This document shows positions 7,098-17,159 of a DNA stretch of 49,689 bases, piece by piece. The notes beneath the pieces were generated by a model. It was not told the origin of the DNA, did no database searches, and saw only the letters and a program-made list of their open reading frames with translations. Origin of the DNA: Verrucomicrobiaceae bacterium UBA2429 (GTDB lineage Bacteria; Verrucomicrobiota; Verrucomicrobiia; Verrucomicrobiales; Verrucomicrobiaceae); contig DDQZ01000058.1 of NCBI GenBank assembly GCA_002343505.1, forward strand, positions 629 through 50,317, given 5' to 3'. Positions within the stretch are counted from its first letter, which is position 1. Each line of letters begins with the position of its first letter. Both the position numbers and the translations under genes were made by a program.

Positions 7098-10000
7098 ATG
7101 AACCGTTTTCTTTTCCACTTTCTATTGCTCCTGCTCGCCGGCGCGGCGCATGCTCAGTTTGAGATCAAAGGCGGCGCCACCAACCTTCTTGACCAGCGCC
7201 GCGCGGGCGCATCAGCCACGGTCTCAGGAGGCGCGGTCAATGCCATCACGGTGCGCGGCGGCGGCGGCGGCTACACAGTGGCTCCGGCGGTCACGATCGC
7301 CGCGCCGCCCAGCGGCACCACGGCCACGGCCACGGCGAACATCTCCGGGGGAGTGGTGACTTCGATCACGGTGAACACGGGTGGCACCGGCTACACGACT
7401 CCGCCCGCTATTTTCATCGCGCCGCCGGTGACGCCGGGTGGTGGCGCCACAACGACGCCCCAGTTTGCCGGACGCGCGACGACCTCCGCCACGGCGGGCG
7501 CCATCTCCACGGCGGGAGTCACGGCGGGGCGCTACCCGCGCGCGCAGGATGTGACGGTTCCCGCCAGCCCGGTGGTGACCATCGTGCTGGCGCGGGCCAG
7601 TTTTGGCCACAGCTTTGCTTCCGGCGTGCCGCGCTACTTCATGGGGGATGAGATCACGCGCCCGAACTTGCGCTGGGATGGACAGCCGGTGGCGCAGACC
7701 TACTGGAGGTCCAAGCCGGTGCAGCCAGGGGAATCCTTCGACCCCGCGCTCATTGAAGGAACGGTGACGGGACAGACACAGCCTTTGGTTCCCACAGGCA
7801 ATGTCACCGTGACGCAAAGCTCCACCAGCAGCAGCATGGTCACCGTCAGCAGCGTGACTGCGGGGCTCACGGCCGGCGCCACCTTGCTGGGGCAGCGTGT
7901 GAACATGATCAACGGGCTGACCGTCACCCTGGCCGGCAATGCCAGCGAAAACATCAGTTCCAGCACCAGCCGCCCCTTCGCCCCCTACCAGCCCTTTTAC
8001 TTCAGCCCGCACGCGAACAAAGTCTTCGCCAGCCAGGCGGGCCGGGTGACGATCACCTGGGTTTCCAATGTGCCGGACACGACCAAGCCCGGTGAAAGCA
8101 CGCCCACCTACAAATTCCGTCAGGAGACCTTCGCTGTGTCCTCGGCTTCGCAGTCTCCCGCGCGTGTCATTTACTGGACGGAGAAGGGCTTTGACGGCCC
8201 CATTGTCAACATCCCTCCCGGGCGCATCGTGCGGGTGAACCCGGTCTTCAACAGCTTCGTGACCGGCATGACGGACGAGTATGTGCCCGTGGGCAGCAAT
8301 CCGGGCTCGATCGGCTCAGCGTCCGAAAATCGCACCTTCTGGTTCGACAACGAAAACGGACCTCCATCACTGCATGCCTACAACATCGAGGGGCGGCTTT
8401 TCATCGAATACCTCGGCAGTGAGAACCAGGGCACCACGGGTGTGCATCAGTTCATCGGCGCTGACATCGTGGACATCCGGCGCGTGGCGGAAGTGGAGAC
8501 CATCACCACCCATCTGGGAGAAAAGCTGCGCCCGCGCCAGGGCGCGCCGGAAAACGGCGATGACCAGCTGGACCCGGTCATGCTTTTCAACCTCATCGTG
8601 GGAGGCAAGCTGCCCTATGGCAGCTTCATCCGCCCGGATGGCGTCACGGATTACTTCGCGGAGCGCGAGAGCCTGGACGCGGACCGGGTCACGATTTACT
8701 GGATGGAGCCCAGTGACGCATCCATCCATTTCCAGGAGCCGCCATCCGCTCCCGGCATCTCCGTCAAATGGCCGAAATACAAGCGCAACTACATCCAGCG
8801 GTGGCCGGACAGCATCGCGGCCTTTGAGCCGGTGAATGTGCTGCAAACCGGGGCCGGGCCGGCCGTCGGCCCGCGCTTCGTGGCATCCAGCCTGCCGCAG
8901 GTGATCTTTCAGGACGACCCGAACGAATTGGAAGCCCAGCTGGACGCGGCCACCCAGCGCCTGGTCGTGGATTTCAGCGACAGCGGCGACAAAACCAACC
9001 GCTCGCTCCTGAAGTTCTCATCCTCGGTCAGCCCCTGGTATGTGCGGATCTACATTCAGTCCGAGGAGGCGCTTGGCGCGCCGGAAATCCCCGATCCGGA
9101 CGGCTCCGGTCCGCTCACAGGCACGCCCGCGAGATACACGCTCAACGATCTCAATGCTGACGGCGCGCCTGACCTTAACCTGACCGCGAACGTCGGTGAC
9201 AGGCTGGAGCCGCCGCACCCGTCCTACGCGCTGGGAGGCTATATCTCCAAAGGCACATGCTACTCCGAGGCGGCCTACATCAATCCGCTCGACAGCGCCG
9301 GCGTGGAGGCGGCTGACGCGGGCGGCATCATTCCGGTGAATGCGCTGAACACGGACCGGGTGCTCTGGGTCTGGTGGCTGAAAAAGATCGTGCCACCGAG
9401 CAACAAGTATGAGGCCTTCCATGTGCCCGCCGTGGCGGCGCGCTATACTGTCAGCTACCCCGCAAGTCCGCAGGAGCTGGTCATGGCCTCCGGCAAAGGG
9501 GTGGAAAACCCCGGCCTGACCTCGGTTCAGTCCGAAGGTAGCATCTATGTGCAGAACGATCCCTCGAAGATCGGCTACAACCCGAACGAGGAGCACGGCC
9601 TCATGCTGGCGGGCAATGCCTATGCGCTGCGCGATGACTTGAACACCGCCTCCAGCTCCGAGCCGTTTGTGCTCATCCAATACAACGAGCCCGCCACCGA
9701 GACCGTGCCCGCCCGCCCGGCCATGCGTGTGCTGAAAGTCGTCCGCTCCAATGGCACCTATCCGCTGGTTTACAACAAGATCGCCGGCACGCCCGTGCAG
9801 CCGCCGATGCCTTTGACCGCGCTGCCGCTGCCCTTGAAAACGGATGGCAAGGTGCGCAACACAGAGGAGGAAATCACGCCGGACGCCGCCGCAGGCTCGG
9901 GCGCTCCCGATGCCTATGACAGCTTCACCTTCGAGGACCGCAAAGGCTTCCACTGGATCTACCGCGGCCCGCACGCCGGCGGCGCGCCCAGCTTCGGCAT

Positions 10001-13000
10001 GAAGTTTTATTATTACCTGCGGGAGGGCTTTCATTTCCCCTCTTTGGGCACCCAGCCCGCGGTGGGCAGCATCCAGCCTTACATCGCCGACACCGGCAGT
10101 GGCGAGGCGGTGACTTTGACCTATCTGCCCAAGTGGCCGGACGACCCCACGCTGCCGCCTGCGGACCAGAAGGTTCTTGATGTTCTGTTCATGGCGGAAA
10201 CCATGGCCCTGCAAAAAGGCACCCGGCCGCAGGTGCGCGGCCAGAGCAGCGCGCAGGTCATCTACCAGCAGTCCATCGCCAACACGGGCGCCGCCAATCC
10301 TGCCGTGGCCTTGCATGACCCCACGCGCCAGAAGATCGCCCTGCTGGAGGCGCACGGACTGGACAAGCTGCCCGCTTCCATTCTCACCTCGGATTACGCG
10401 GGCAAGACCTACTTTCAAAGGCTGCCTCCGAACCTGCAAAACCGTTTCCATTTCAATGCCGGTCTGGGAGCCAAGGGCGGCCTGGTGCTGGTGGGCGAGT
10501 TCATTGATGAGATCGCCAGCGAGGATTACTTCCACCTGAACAAGCTCAGCGTCCAGGACATCGCCGACCTCAAGGCGCTTTGCCCTGATGGCGACAGCGC
10601 CAACAAAACGAAGTGGGACAATGCCATCGCCGCTCTGAGCACCACCTTGGAAACCTTCCGCGAGAGCACGGAGGTGCCTGGCACATACGTTCGCGTTCCC
10701 GGCCTCGACAAACAGGTAACGGTCGGCCAGCGCTCGGATGTCACCGATCCCGACACCGCCGTGGACAGCTACGCGCTCAGCTCCACGGGCAAGGGCACGG
10801 GCTATGTGACGCTTGTTTTCGGCAATGGCGAGGCATTCACGGATGAGGGCGACCCGGTGGCGATGGAGATCATCAAAGTCAGCAACGTGCTGTACAAGGG
10901 TGATTTGAAGATCCTGCTCTCCAGCAATCCCCTTGATGAGCAAGTCGCCCTCCGCCACAGCGGCGACTACGGCGGCGAGCCGGAGAACTTCGAGTTCGAG
11001 TGGCGCTACGGTTTTGCGGAAAACGGCCTGCCTCCAGCAGGTGATCCCGCCACGGATCCCGACTGGATCAACCCCGGCGGCACGCTGGGCAGTTCCATTC
11101 TCATTGGCGGCAGCCCCACCGCCGTGCTCAGCACGCCGGCGGTGATCATGGGGGATGTCTGGTTCACCATGCGCTACAAGAAAACCGGGGGAGCCTACTC
11201 GGACTGGATGTCCCCCGCGCTGGTCGAGGGCTGGGTGAAGCGCGTGCTGGCCAAAATCACCCCTTTCAACCAGCGCATGGACGACCTCTTTAACAACTCG
11301 CTCAACACCGATGTCAGCCTGCTCACCCAGGCGGGCACGCGCTGGGAGGGGAACATCGCGCTGAACTTGAACAATGTGAACGAGGCCGGTTTGATCGAGA
11401 TTTACGAGACCGTGCTCAACCGGGCCAAGGATTTCACCATCGGCTCGGGCATTGATTTCGGCCCGTCCAACGACGCGCTCATCCTGGCCGCCGGCTACCT
11501 GCACGACCTCTACACCATCCTCGGCAACGAAGCTTTCGCCGACGCCGCGAATCCGACCATCTCCATAGACGACCAGGACACCATCACCGAGGTCAACACC
11601 AGCCGCTACTCCTTCGAGGCGCAGGTGGCCAGCTCGCTGGAGGAGGAGCTGGCGCTGCTCCGTGGGCGGGACGACTTCGGCCTGCCGGAGGTGGGCATCG
11701 CCCCGGCATACAACCGCCTGTGGTGGAACTACACGCGCGGCATAGACAGCGGCGAGGTGCTTTACGCGGTGAACTACAACATCCGCGAGAAAGAGGGCGG
11801 TTCCGCGGCCAATGGCATCGTGGACGCCGCCGACGCGCAGCACATGTTCCCCCAGGGGCACGGCGACGCCTACGGCCACTACCTCACCGCCCTCAAAGGC
11901 TACTACAAGCTGCTCACCCACCCGCAGTTCACCTGGACTCCCCGAGCGGAGGCCGTGAACATCCTTGGGCAGCCGGTGCTCATTGACTACCAGGACGAGC
12001 GCAAGTTTGCCGCCGCCGCCTCGAACGTGGCGCGCACCACGCAGCAGGTGCTGGCCTTGGTTCACCGGCAAAATTACCGGGATGATCCAGGGGCGGGCTG
12101 GGCGCATTTCCGTGACGGCAAGGAGAACACCCGCACCGAAGTGGTTCGGCATTTGGGATTGGATGAGACCGCCAGCCGCTCGGCGCAGGGCGCGTTTTTC
12201 AACTGGGTGGTGGGCAATGCCCTCCTTCCTGACGAGGACACGAACCCCAGCCACACCGGCGTGCAGATCATTGACCGCACCACGGTGCCGGAACTCGACG
12301 AGCTGACGGGTTACGCCGAGAGCTTCCAGACGACGATGGACCTGGCCAACGCGCACCTCAACCCGCTCGGTCTCAGCCCTGGCGCCATCGCCTTCGACAT
12401 CTCCCCCGCCGAGCACCAGGCCGGCAAGTCGCATTACGAGCAGGTCTATGAGCGCGCCCTGGGAACGCTCCTGAACGCCAAAGGCTCCTTCGACCAGGCG
12501 GCGAAAATGACCCGCCTGCTGCGCAACCAGGAGAACCAGATCGCCGACCAGCAGACGGCCATTGAGGACCAGGAGTACGCCTTCCTCAACGAACTCTACG
12601 ACATCTACGGCATGGCCTACCCCGGCGACATCGGCCCGGGCAAAACTTACCAGCAGGGATATGAGGGCCCTGACACGGAAAACTGGTTCATCATTGACCG
12701 TCCGGTGGACCTTGTGGACACCACCAAGCCTGTCACCGTCACCGTCCGTGTCCCTACCAACATCCGCAGGTTCACCGGCGATGCTTACAATGACATCGCC
12801 GAGAGCTGGAACACCAAGGACACCGTGGTGAAGACTTTCAAAGTGACTCCCAATCAGGTGGTCCAGTTCGCCGATGTGGTGGGGCCGGGCACCGCGCTTG
12901 GCAAGCGCCCCTACACCGGAGCGCTGCAGGAGGCTTTGCTCGAGGCCCACCTGGCGCAGGTGGCCCTGCTGGAGGCCAACCACGGGCTGCAATTCGCGGT

Positions 13001-14738
13001 GGAGAACTTCCTGCGCGAGGGCGAGGTGTTCCGCGCTCTTGTCCAAAGCCACAAAGACAACCTGGACACGCGCTTTAAATACGGGATTGCCAGCAGCCTG
13101 AACACCATGGCCGCATCCGCGCTCAACAACCTGGGCATCTCCCTCCAATGGGCCGCCGAGGCCGCCCGCGACGCGGCTGAGGCGGTGCAGGAGGCCCTGC
13201 CAAAGTCGGTGGGTCTTGCAACTGACATGACAGCGCCCGCGCGCGGCGCGGTCAAGTTCGCGGGCTTTGGTGTCGGCAGTGGATTCATGGTGGGTGCCAT
13301 TGCCTCATATGCGGGAAGCAGCGCGCTGGAGGGCATCGGCGCCGCCTTGGAGGCCGATCTGGAGATTGACCTTGAGGAGCTGGGCTTCGACCAGGACGAG
13401 CTGCAGGCGGTCTATGAGTTCGAGCAGACCTATCGGGAGATGCTCAGCCAGCATCACCAGTTCGTCGGCCTGATGGCGGCCTTGCAGACCGCCAACCAGA
13501 AGGTGGAAAACCTGCGCGTCGCCGGAGACACCATCCTCCTGCGCCGCGAGACTCTGCGCAAGCGCGCCGCCGCCGTGCTCACCGGCTACCGCACGAAGGA
13601 CCTCACCTTCCGCACCTTCCGCAATGAGGCTCTGGAGCAATACCGCACGCTTTATGACCTGGCCGCGCGCTATTCCTACCTGGCGGCCAAGAGCTACGAT
13701 TACGAGACCGGCCTGCTCGGCACCACCCAGGGCCAGGCCGTCATCAACCGCCTCGTCGCCTCCCGCTCCCTTGGCGACCTCACCGGCGGCGTGCCCCAGG
13801 CCACCACCAGCACCCTCGGGGATGCCGGCCTCGCCGGCACACTGGCGCAGATGAACGCCGACTTCGCCGTGGCCGAGGGCCGCCTCGGCATCAACAACCC
13901 CGACCCCTACGGCACCCTCTTCAGCCTGCGCCACGAGATGTTCCGCATCGTGGATGATCCCGACGAGACCGACGATGACGCCGCCTGGCAGCAGACCCTG
14001 GAGCAGCACATCATGCCCGACCTCATGGCCGACCCGCATGTGGCGAAGTATTGCAACAACATCAAACTGCCAGGCGCCGGCGCCACCCCCGGCATCCTCA
14101 TCCCCTTCAGCACCGTCATCAACCACACCGACAACTTCTTCGGCCTGCCCGGCGCGGCGGGGGACCACGCCTACTCCCCCAGCAGCTACGCCACCAAGGT
14201 CAGCAGCTCCGGCATCGTCTTCAAAGGCTACATCGGCATGGACCCCTACGCCTTCGGCACCCCGAACGCCGGCGGCCCGAACACCAGCCACCCGGACGCC
14301 CTGCGCGCCACCCCGTATGTTTACTTCATCCCCTGTGGCTACGACTACATGCTGGCCCCGCCCCTGGGTGACACGAACACCGTGCGCGCCTGGGCCGTGC
14401 ATGACCAGGCCCTGCCGCTGCCCTACAACCTGGGTGCCAACGACTTCAACGCCACCCAGTTCTTCAGCGCCAACGGCACCCTTAGCGAGCAGCCCTGGAT
14501 CCTGCGCAAGCACCAGGCCTTCCGTCCGGTGAGCGACCCCGCCTTCTTCTACAGCACCATGCCCGCCGAGTTCACCAACCGCCGCCTCATCGGCCGCAGC
14601 GTCTGGAACAGCCAGTGGAAGATCGTCATCCCCGCCTACACTTTGCTGAGCAATGAGCAGGAGGGCCTGAACCGCTTCGTGCGTTCGGTGAAGGACATCC
14701 AGCTCTTCCTGCGCACCTACTCGCACTCGGGGAACTGA
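7098..14738 (+). CDS. Giant exported protein of 2546 residues, function unknown
   Basis: MNRFLFHFLLLLLAGAAHAQ is a textbook signal peptide, so the protein is exported. At about 42-105 two tandem repeats follow the pattern GGxVxxITVxxGGxGYTxxP, a Gly-rich beta repeat seen in large secreted proteins. Residues about 110-1100 are beta-rich with many aromatic residues and no enzyme motif that I know. A loop NGIVDAADAQHMFP near 1570 looks dockerin- or EF-hand-like. From about 1735 to 2230 the sequence becomes strongly helical (LLNAKGSFDQAAKM, RLLRNQENQIADQQ, later LEADLEIDLEELG). A Gly/Ala-rich hydrophobic stretch at about 2048-2080 (FAGFGVGSGFMVGAIASY) could insert in a membrane. The last 300 residues return to a beta/Pro-rich fold. 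The mixed helical and hydrophobic layout is reminiscent of large toxins, but I see no Tc-toxin or RHS signature and do not claim one. The downstream gene starts one base after its stop. Confidence 0.85.
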   Translation: MNRFLFHFLLLLLAGAAHAQFEIKGGATNLLDQRRAGASATVSGGAVNAITVRGGGGGYTVAPAVTIAAPPSGTTATATANISGGVVTSITVNTGGTGYTTPPAIFIAPPVTPGGGATTTPQFAGRATTSATAGAISTAGVTAGRYPRAQDVTVPASPVVTIVLARASFGHSFASGVPRYFMGDEITRPNLRWDGQPVAQTYWRSKPVQPGESFDPALIEGTVTGQTQPLVPTGNVTVTQSSTSSSMVTVSSVTAGLTAGATLLGQRVNMINGLTVTLAGNASENISSSTSRPFAPYQPFYFSPHANKVFASQAGRVTITWVSNVPDTTKPGESTPTYKFRQETFAVSSASQSPARVIYWTEKGFDGPIVNIPPGRIVRVNPVFNSFVTGMTDEYVPVGSNPGSIGSASENRTFWFDNENGPPSLHAYNIEGRLFIEYLGSENQGTTGVHQFIGADIVDIRRVAEVETITTHLGEKLRPRQGAPENGDDQLDPVMLFNLIVGGKLPYGSFIRPDGVTDYFAERESLDADRVTIYWMEPSDASIHFQEPPSAPGISVKWPKYKRNYIQRWPDSIAAFEPVNVLQTGAGPAVGPRFVASSLPQVIFQDDPNELEAQLDAATQRLVVDFSDSGDKTNRSLLKFSSSVSPWYVRIYIQSEEALGAPEIPDPDGSGPLTGTPARYTLNDLNADGAPDLNLTANVGDRLEPPHPSYALGGYISKGTCYSEAAYINPLDSAGVEAADAGGIIPVNALNTDRVLWVWWLKKIVPPSNKYEAFHVPAVAARYTVSYPASPQELVMASGKGVENPGLTSVQSEGSIYVQNDPSKIGYNPNEEHGLMLAGNAYALRDDLNTASSSEPFVLIQYNEPATETVPARPAMRVLKVVRSNGTYPLVYNKIAGTPVQPPMPLTALPLPLKTDGKVRNTEEEITPDAAAGSGAPDAYDSFTFEDRKGFHWIYRGPHAGGAPSFGMKFYYYLREGFHFPSLGTQPAVGSIQPYIADTGSGEAVTLTYLPKWPDDPTLPPADQKVLDVLFMAETMALQKGTRPQVRGQSSAQVIYQQSIANTGAANPAVALHDPTRQKIALLEAHGLDKLPASILTSDYAGKTYFQRLPPNLQNRFHFNAGLGAKGGLVLVGEFIDEIASEDYFHLNKLSVQDIADLKALCPDGDSANKTKWDNAIAALSTTLETFRESTEVPGTYVRVPGLDKQVTVGQRSDVTDPDTAVDSYALSSTGKGTGYVTLVFGNGEAFTDEGDPVAMEIIKVSNVLYKGDLKILLSSNPLDEQVALRHSGDYGGEPENFEFEWRYGFAENGLPPAGDPATDPDWINPGGTLGSSILIGGSPTAVLSTPAVIMGDVWFTMRYKKTGGAYSDWMSPALVEGWVKRVLAKITPFNQRMDDLFNNSLNTDVSLLTQAGTRWEGNIALNLNNVNEAGLIEIYETVLNRAKDFTIGSGIDFGPSNDALILAAGYLHDLYTILGNEAFADAANPTISIDDQDTITEVNTSRYSFEAQVASSLEEELALLRGRDDFGLPEVGIAPAYNRLWWNYTRGIDSGEVLYAVNYNIREKEGGSAANGIVDAADAQHMFPQGHGDAYGHYLTALKGYYKLLTHPQFTWTPRAEAVNILGQPVLIDYQDERKFAAAASNVARTTQQVLALVHRQNYRDDPGAGWAHFRDGKENTRTEVVRHLGLDETASRSAQGAFFNWVVGNALLPDEDTNPSHTGVQIIDRTTVPELDELTGYAESFQTTMDLANAHLNPLGLSPGAIAFDISPAEHQAGKSHYEQVYERALGTLLNAKGSFDQAAKMTRLLRNQENQIADQQTAIEDQEYAFLNELYDIYGMAYPGDIGPGKTYQQGYEGPDTENWFIIDRPVDLVDTTKPVTVTVRVPTNIRRFTGDAYNDIAESWNTKDTVVKTFKVTPNQVVQFADVVGPGTALGKRPYTGALQEALLEAHLAQVALLEANHGLQFAVENFLREGEVFRALVQSHKDNLDTRFKYGIASSLNTMAASALNNLGISLQWAAEAARDAAEAVQEALPKSVGLATDMTAPARGAVKFAGFGVGSGFMVGAIASYAGSSALEGIGAALEADLEIDLEELGFDQDELQAVYEFEQTYREMLSQHHQFVGLMAALQTANQKVENLRVAGDTILLRRETLRKRAAAVLTGYRTKDLTFRTFRNEALEQYRTLYDLAARYSYLAAKSYDYETGLLGTTQGQAVINRLVASRSLGDLTGGVPQATTSTLGDAGLAGTLAQMNADFAVAEGRLGINNPDPYGTLFSLRHEMFRIVDDPDETDDDAAWQQTLEQHIMPDLMADPHVAKYCNNIKLPGAGATPGILIPFSTVINHTDNFFGLPGAAGDHAYSPSSYATKVSSSGIVFKGYIGMDPYAFGTPNAGGPNTSHPDALRATPYVYFIPCGYDYMLAPPLGDTNTVRAWAVHDQALPLPYNLGANDFNATQFFSANGTLSEQPWILRKHQAFRPVSDPAFFYSTMPAEFTNRRLIGRSVWNSQWKIVIPAYTLLSNEQEGLNRFVRSVKDIQLFLRTYSHSGN

Positions 14739-14739
14739 C

Positions 14740-15357
14740 ATGACAACACGCTTGTCCTGGATTCTGGCGGCGGGGCTTTGTCTTGTGGCCCTGGGGGGCT
14801 GGTATCTTGGCGCGCCCACAGGCGGGCGCGCCGTGCCGGCAGATCAAACAAGCCCGCCAGAGTCAGGCTCCGCGCCGGAGCGGCTTGTCACTGTGGCGGA
14901 CCCCGCCGAGGTTTTTCAGAAAGCTTTCTGGAAGCGTCCCGCCGCTGATGACACCATCCTTCATGCCGAGCGGCGCGAGTGGAAAACGGAGGAAGGCGTC
15001 TCGAAATGGCAGTGGTTCATCAGCGTGCGGCCCGGCCACGACTTGGTGGGGCATTTGATCAAGGAGAACGCCTTCATGCTAGCCAAACTGGAGGAGGGCG
15101 ACATTTTGCCACCGCAAGAGCCGCCGGAGTGGTTTCCCGCTTCAAAGGAAGGCTGTGAGGTTTTTGCAAACGCCTCCAAGTCCTTCCGCCTGCTCTGGGA
15201 CCGCGAAAAAAATCTTCTGCATGCCACGGACAGCGGCGGCGGTTTTCAACCCGGCGCGCCGCAACCGGCGAAGCCTGTGTCCGTGTCAGCCAACACACCG
15301 GGGCGCCTGCCTCTCACCCCGCCTCCCAACCCGCGGGACGAGGTGGAGCGGGAGTGA
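14740..15357 (+). CDS. Small membrane-anchored protein coupled to the giant protein
   Basis: Protein of 205 residues. An N-terminal hydrophobic segment at about 6-25 (SWILAAGLCLVALGGWYLG) is an uncleaved anchor or signal. The following Pro/Ser-rich linker leads to a compact domain of about 110 residues (VFQKAFWKRPAADDTILHAE to LLWDREKNLLHATDSGG), and the tail is Pro-rich. No family is recognised. The ATG lies one base after the TGA of the 2546-residue gene, so translation is probably coupled and the two products may form a complex, for example with this protein as an anchor or export partner (inference). It is the last gene of the plus-strand exported cluster. The next gene (a sulfatase) is convergent. 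Confidence 0.75.
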   Translation: MTTRLSWILAAGLCLVALGGWYLGAPTGGRAVPADQTSPPESGSAPERLVTVADPAEVFQKAFWKRPAADDTILHAERREWKTEEGVSKWQWFISVRPGHDLVGHLIKENAFMLAKLEEGDILPPQEPPEWFPASKEGCEVFANASKSFRLLWDREKNLLHATDSGGGFQPGAPQPAKPVSVSANTPGRLPLTPPPNPRDEVERE

Positions 15358-15450
15358 TCCCGTTGATCGGGCAAACGAAGGCTGGGAGGAGTCTCCAATG
15401 CGGGCAGTTTCTTGCCGTTTTATGCCTCGGTATGGGCTTCCAGCAAGCCC

Positions 15451-17052
15451 TCACGGCGCGGCGGGCTGGCGCGCTTTCACCTTCCACTCGGCCGGCATTT
15501 CGCGGATGTCGCTGTCATCGGCATACTGGGTGGAAAGCTCGTCGAGACGCTTTTTCATGGCCGCCACCTCGCGCGCATAGACGGGGTTGTCATACTGGCT
15601 GCGCAGCTCCTGCGGGTCGGCGTCGAGATCGTAGAACTCCCATTCCCCGAACTGGTAGAAATGGATGAGCTTGAAGCGCTCCGAGCGCACACCGCGCTGC
15701 CGGGCGACCATGTGGACGCTGGGGTATTCGTAATAGTGGTAGTAGATGGCATCGCGCCAGTCCGCAGGGCGCTGACCTTTTAGAAGGGGGACGAGGGAGC
15801 GGCCCTGCATGTCGGCGGGCACGGGCGCGCCGGCGGCTTCGATGAAGGTGGGGGCGTAGTCGAGGTTTTGCACGAGGGCGTCATTGCGCGCTCCGGGGGT
15901 GGTGACGCCGGGCCATTTGATGATGAGCGGCATCTCCAGGGAGGGCTCGTACATCCAGCGTTTGTCATACCAGCCGCGGTCTCCGAGGTAAAAGCCCTGG
16001 TCGGAGGAATAGACGACGATGGTGTTTTCCGCGAGGTCCAGCTCCTCCAGGGTTTTCATGAGGGCGGCCACGCTTTCGTCCACGCCTTTGACGCAGGCGA
16101 GGTAGTTGCGCATGTAGCGCTGGTGCTTCCAGCGCACGAGCGCCTCGCCGCTGAGGTTGGCCTTGTGGAATTCGGCGTCCTTCGGGCCGTAGTGGGCGCG
16201 CCAGGCGGAGAGCTGGGCGGGGGTCATGCGCTTCATGTTCATCCAGGCGGAGCGGTCCTGGCGCTGCTGGCTGGGCGGCTGGTCGAAGTCCGGCGTGAGG
16301 TCCACGAAGAGGTCGTAGTTCAGGTCCATGTGGCGGTCCACCTCCAGCTCCTGGTGGCGGGAGGGGGAGGCCTGGTGGCGGTGGTCCATGAACAGGGTGG
16401 GCGGCTCGGGGATGAGCGCGTCGTCATACGCGCCGAGGTGGCGCAGGGCGGGCATCCAGTTCCGGTGCGGGGCTTTGTGCTGCACGCGCAGGAGGAAGGG
16501 GCGGGAGGGATCGCGCTTGGTCTTGAGCCACTCCACGGCCATGCCGGTGACGAGGTCGGTGCAGTAGCCTTCTTTGGTGATCTTCCCCGCGGCGGTCATG
16601 AAGTCGGGGTTGTAATACAGGCCCTGGCCGGGCAGCACGGCCCAGTCGTCGTAGCCCTGGGGTTTGCCTTCCAGGTGATACTTGCCGTAGAGCACGGTCT
16701 GGTAGCCGGCCTTTTGCAGCAGTTTGGGAAAGGTCTGCTGGTCCCAGTTGAATTTGTCGCCGTTCTGGCGGAAGCCGTTGAGGTGGCTGTGCTTGCCGGT
16801 CTCGATGACGGCGCGCACGGGGCCGCAGATGGAGTTGGTGCAGTAGCTGCGGCGGAAAAGCATGCCCTGCGCGGCCAGGCGGTCAATGTTCGGCGTGGGG
16901 TTCACCGATTTGAGCCAGCGCTCGTAGGCGCCGATGGCGGTGGGGGAGTGGTCGTCGGAGAAAATGAAGACGATGTTGGGCCGGGTCTGCGCGCCTTGAA
17001 GGAGCGGGGCGGCGGCGAGCAGGGGCAGGAGCAGGCGGTGGAGGAGCTTCAT
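15451..17052 (-). CDS. Secreted type I sulfatase (cysteine type)
   Basis: Enzyme of 533 residues that removes sulfate esters from a glycan or other organic sulfate outside the cytoplasm. The signal peptide is MKLLHRLLLPLLAAAPLLQGAQ. The metal-binding DD follows at D33-D34, and the sulfatase motif is C76-G-P-V-R80, where Cys76 must be oxidised to formylglycine. Later motifs are YGKYHLEG (about 140) and SSDQGFYLGDRGWYDKR (about 360) with the remaining metal and substrate residues. The C-terminus (FKLIHFYQFGEWEFYDLDADPQEL) is the usual DUF4976-type end. The close spacing of motifs and overall layout resemble heparan N-sulfatase or iduronate-sulfatase-like members, but the substrate cannot be read from sequence. 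No maturation enzyme is in the window. It is a single minus-strand gene, about 100 bases from the yjbQ end. Confidence 0.93.
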   Translation of the reverse strand: MKLLHRLLLPLLAAAPLLQGAQTRPNIVFIFSDDHSPTAIGAYERWLKSVNPTPNIDRLAAQGMLFRRSYCTNSICGPVRAVIETGKHSHLNGFRQNGDKFNWDQQTFPKLLQKAGYQTVLYGKYHLEGKPQGYDDWAVLPGQGLYYNPDFMTAAGKITKEGYCTDLVTGMAVEWLKTKRDPSRPFLLRVQHKAPHRNWMPALRHLGAYDDALIPEPPTLFMDHRHQASPSRHQELEVDRHMDLNYDLFVDLTPDFDQPPSQQRQDRSAWMNMKRMTPAQLSAWRAHYGPKDAEFHKANLSGEALVRWKHQRYMRNYLACVKGVDESVAALMKTLEELDLAENTIVVYSSDQGFYLGDRGWYDKRWMYEPSLEMPLIIKWPGVTTPGARNDALVQNLDYAPTFIEAAGAPVPADMQGRSLVPLLKGQRPADWRDAIYYHYYEYPSVHMVARQRGVRSERFKLIHFYQFGEWEFYDLDADPQELRSQYDNPVYAREVAAMKKRLDELSTQYADDSDIREMPAEWKVKARQPAAP

Positions 17053-17159
17053 CGTGTTTTTCTATGAAGCGTGATGCCGCAGGGGCAAGCGCGGATTGCC
17101 TCCAGGGCGCGCGCTGCCGTGTCGCCTGAATGCTTCAACTCCAACACTTCACTCCAACC

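Noticed and set aside
9018..13148. Very long antisense open frame (1376 codons) opposite the giant gene
   Set aside because: Its product is Arg/His/Gly/Val-rich without recognisable domains, and the plus-strand gene has a clear signal peptide and normal composition. It is a GC-rich shadow.
7098..14738. Giant protein as a Tc or RHS-type toxin
   Set aside because: The helical region and hydrophobic stretch suggest it, but no RHS/YD repeats, Tc chitinase-like parts or known toxin tip are seen.
13305..14819. Antisense frame of 504 codons at the end of the giant gene
   Set aside because: Gly/Val/Ala-biased shadow without motifs, overlapping two well-supported plus-strand genes.
15868..17067. Plus-strand frame of 399 codons over the first sulfatase
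   Set aside because: Shadow of the sulfatase, whose minus-strand reading has the C-x-P-x-R motif and signal peptide.
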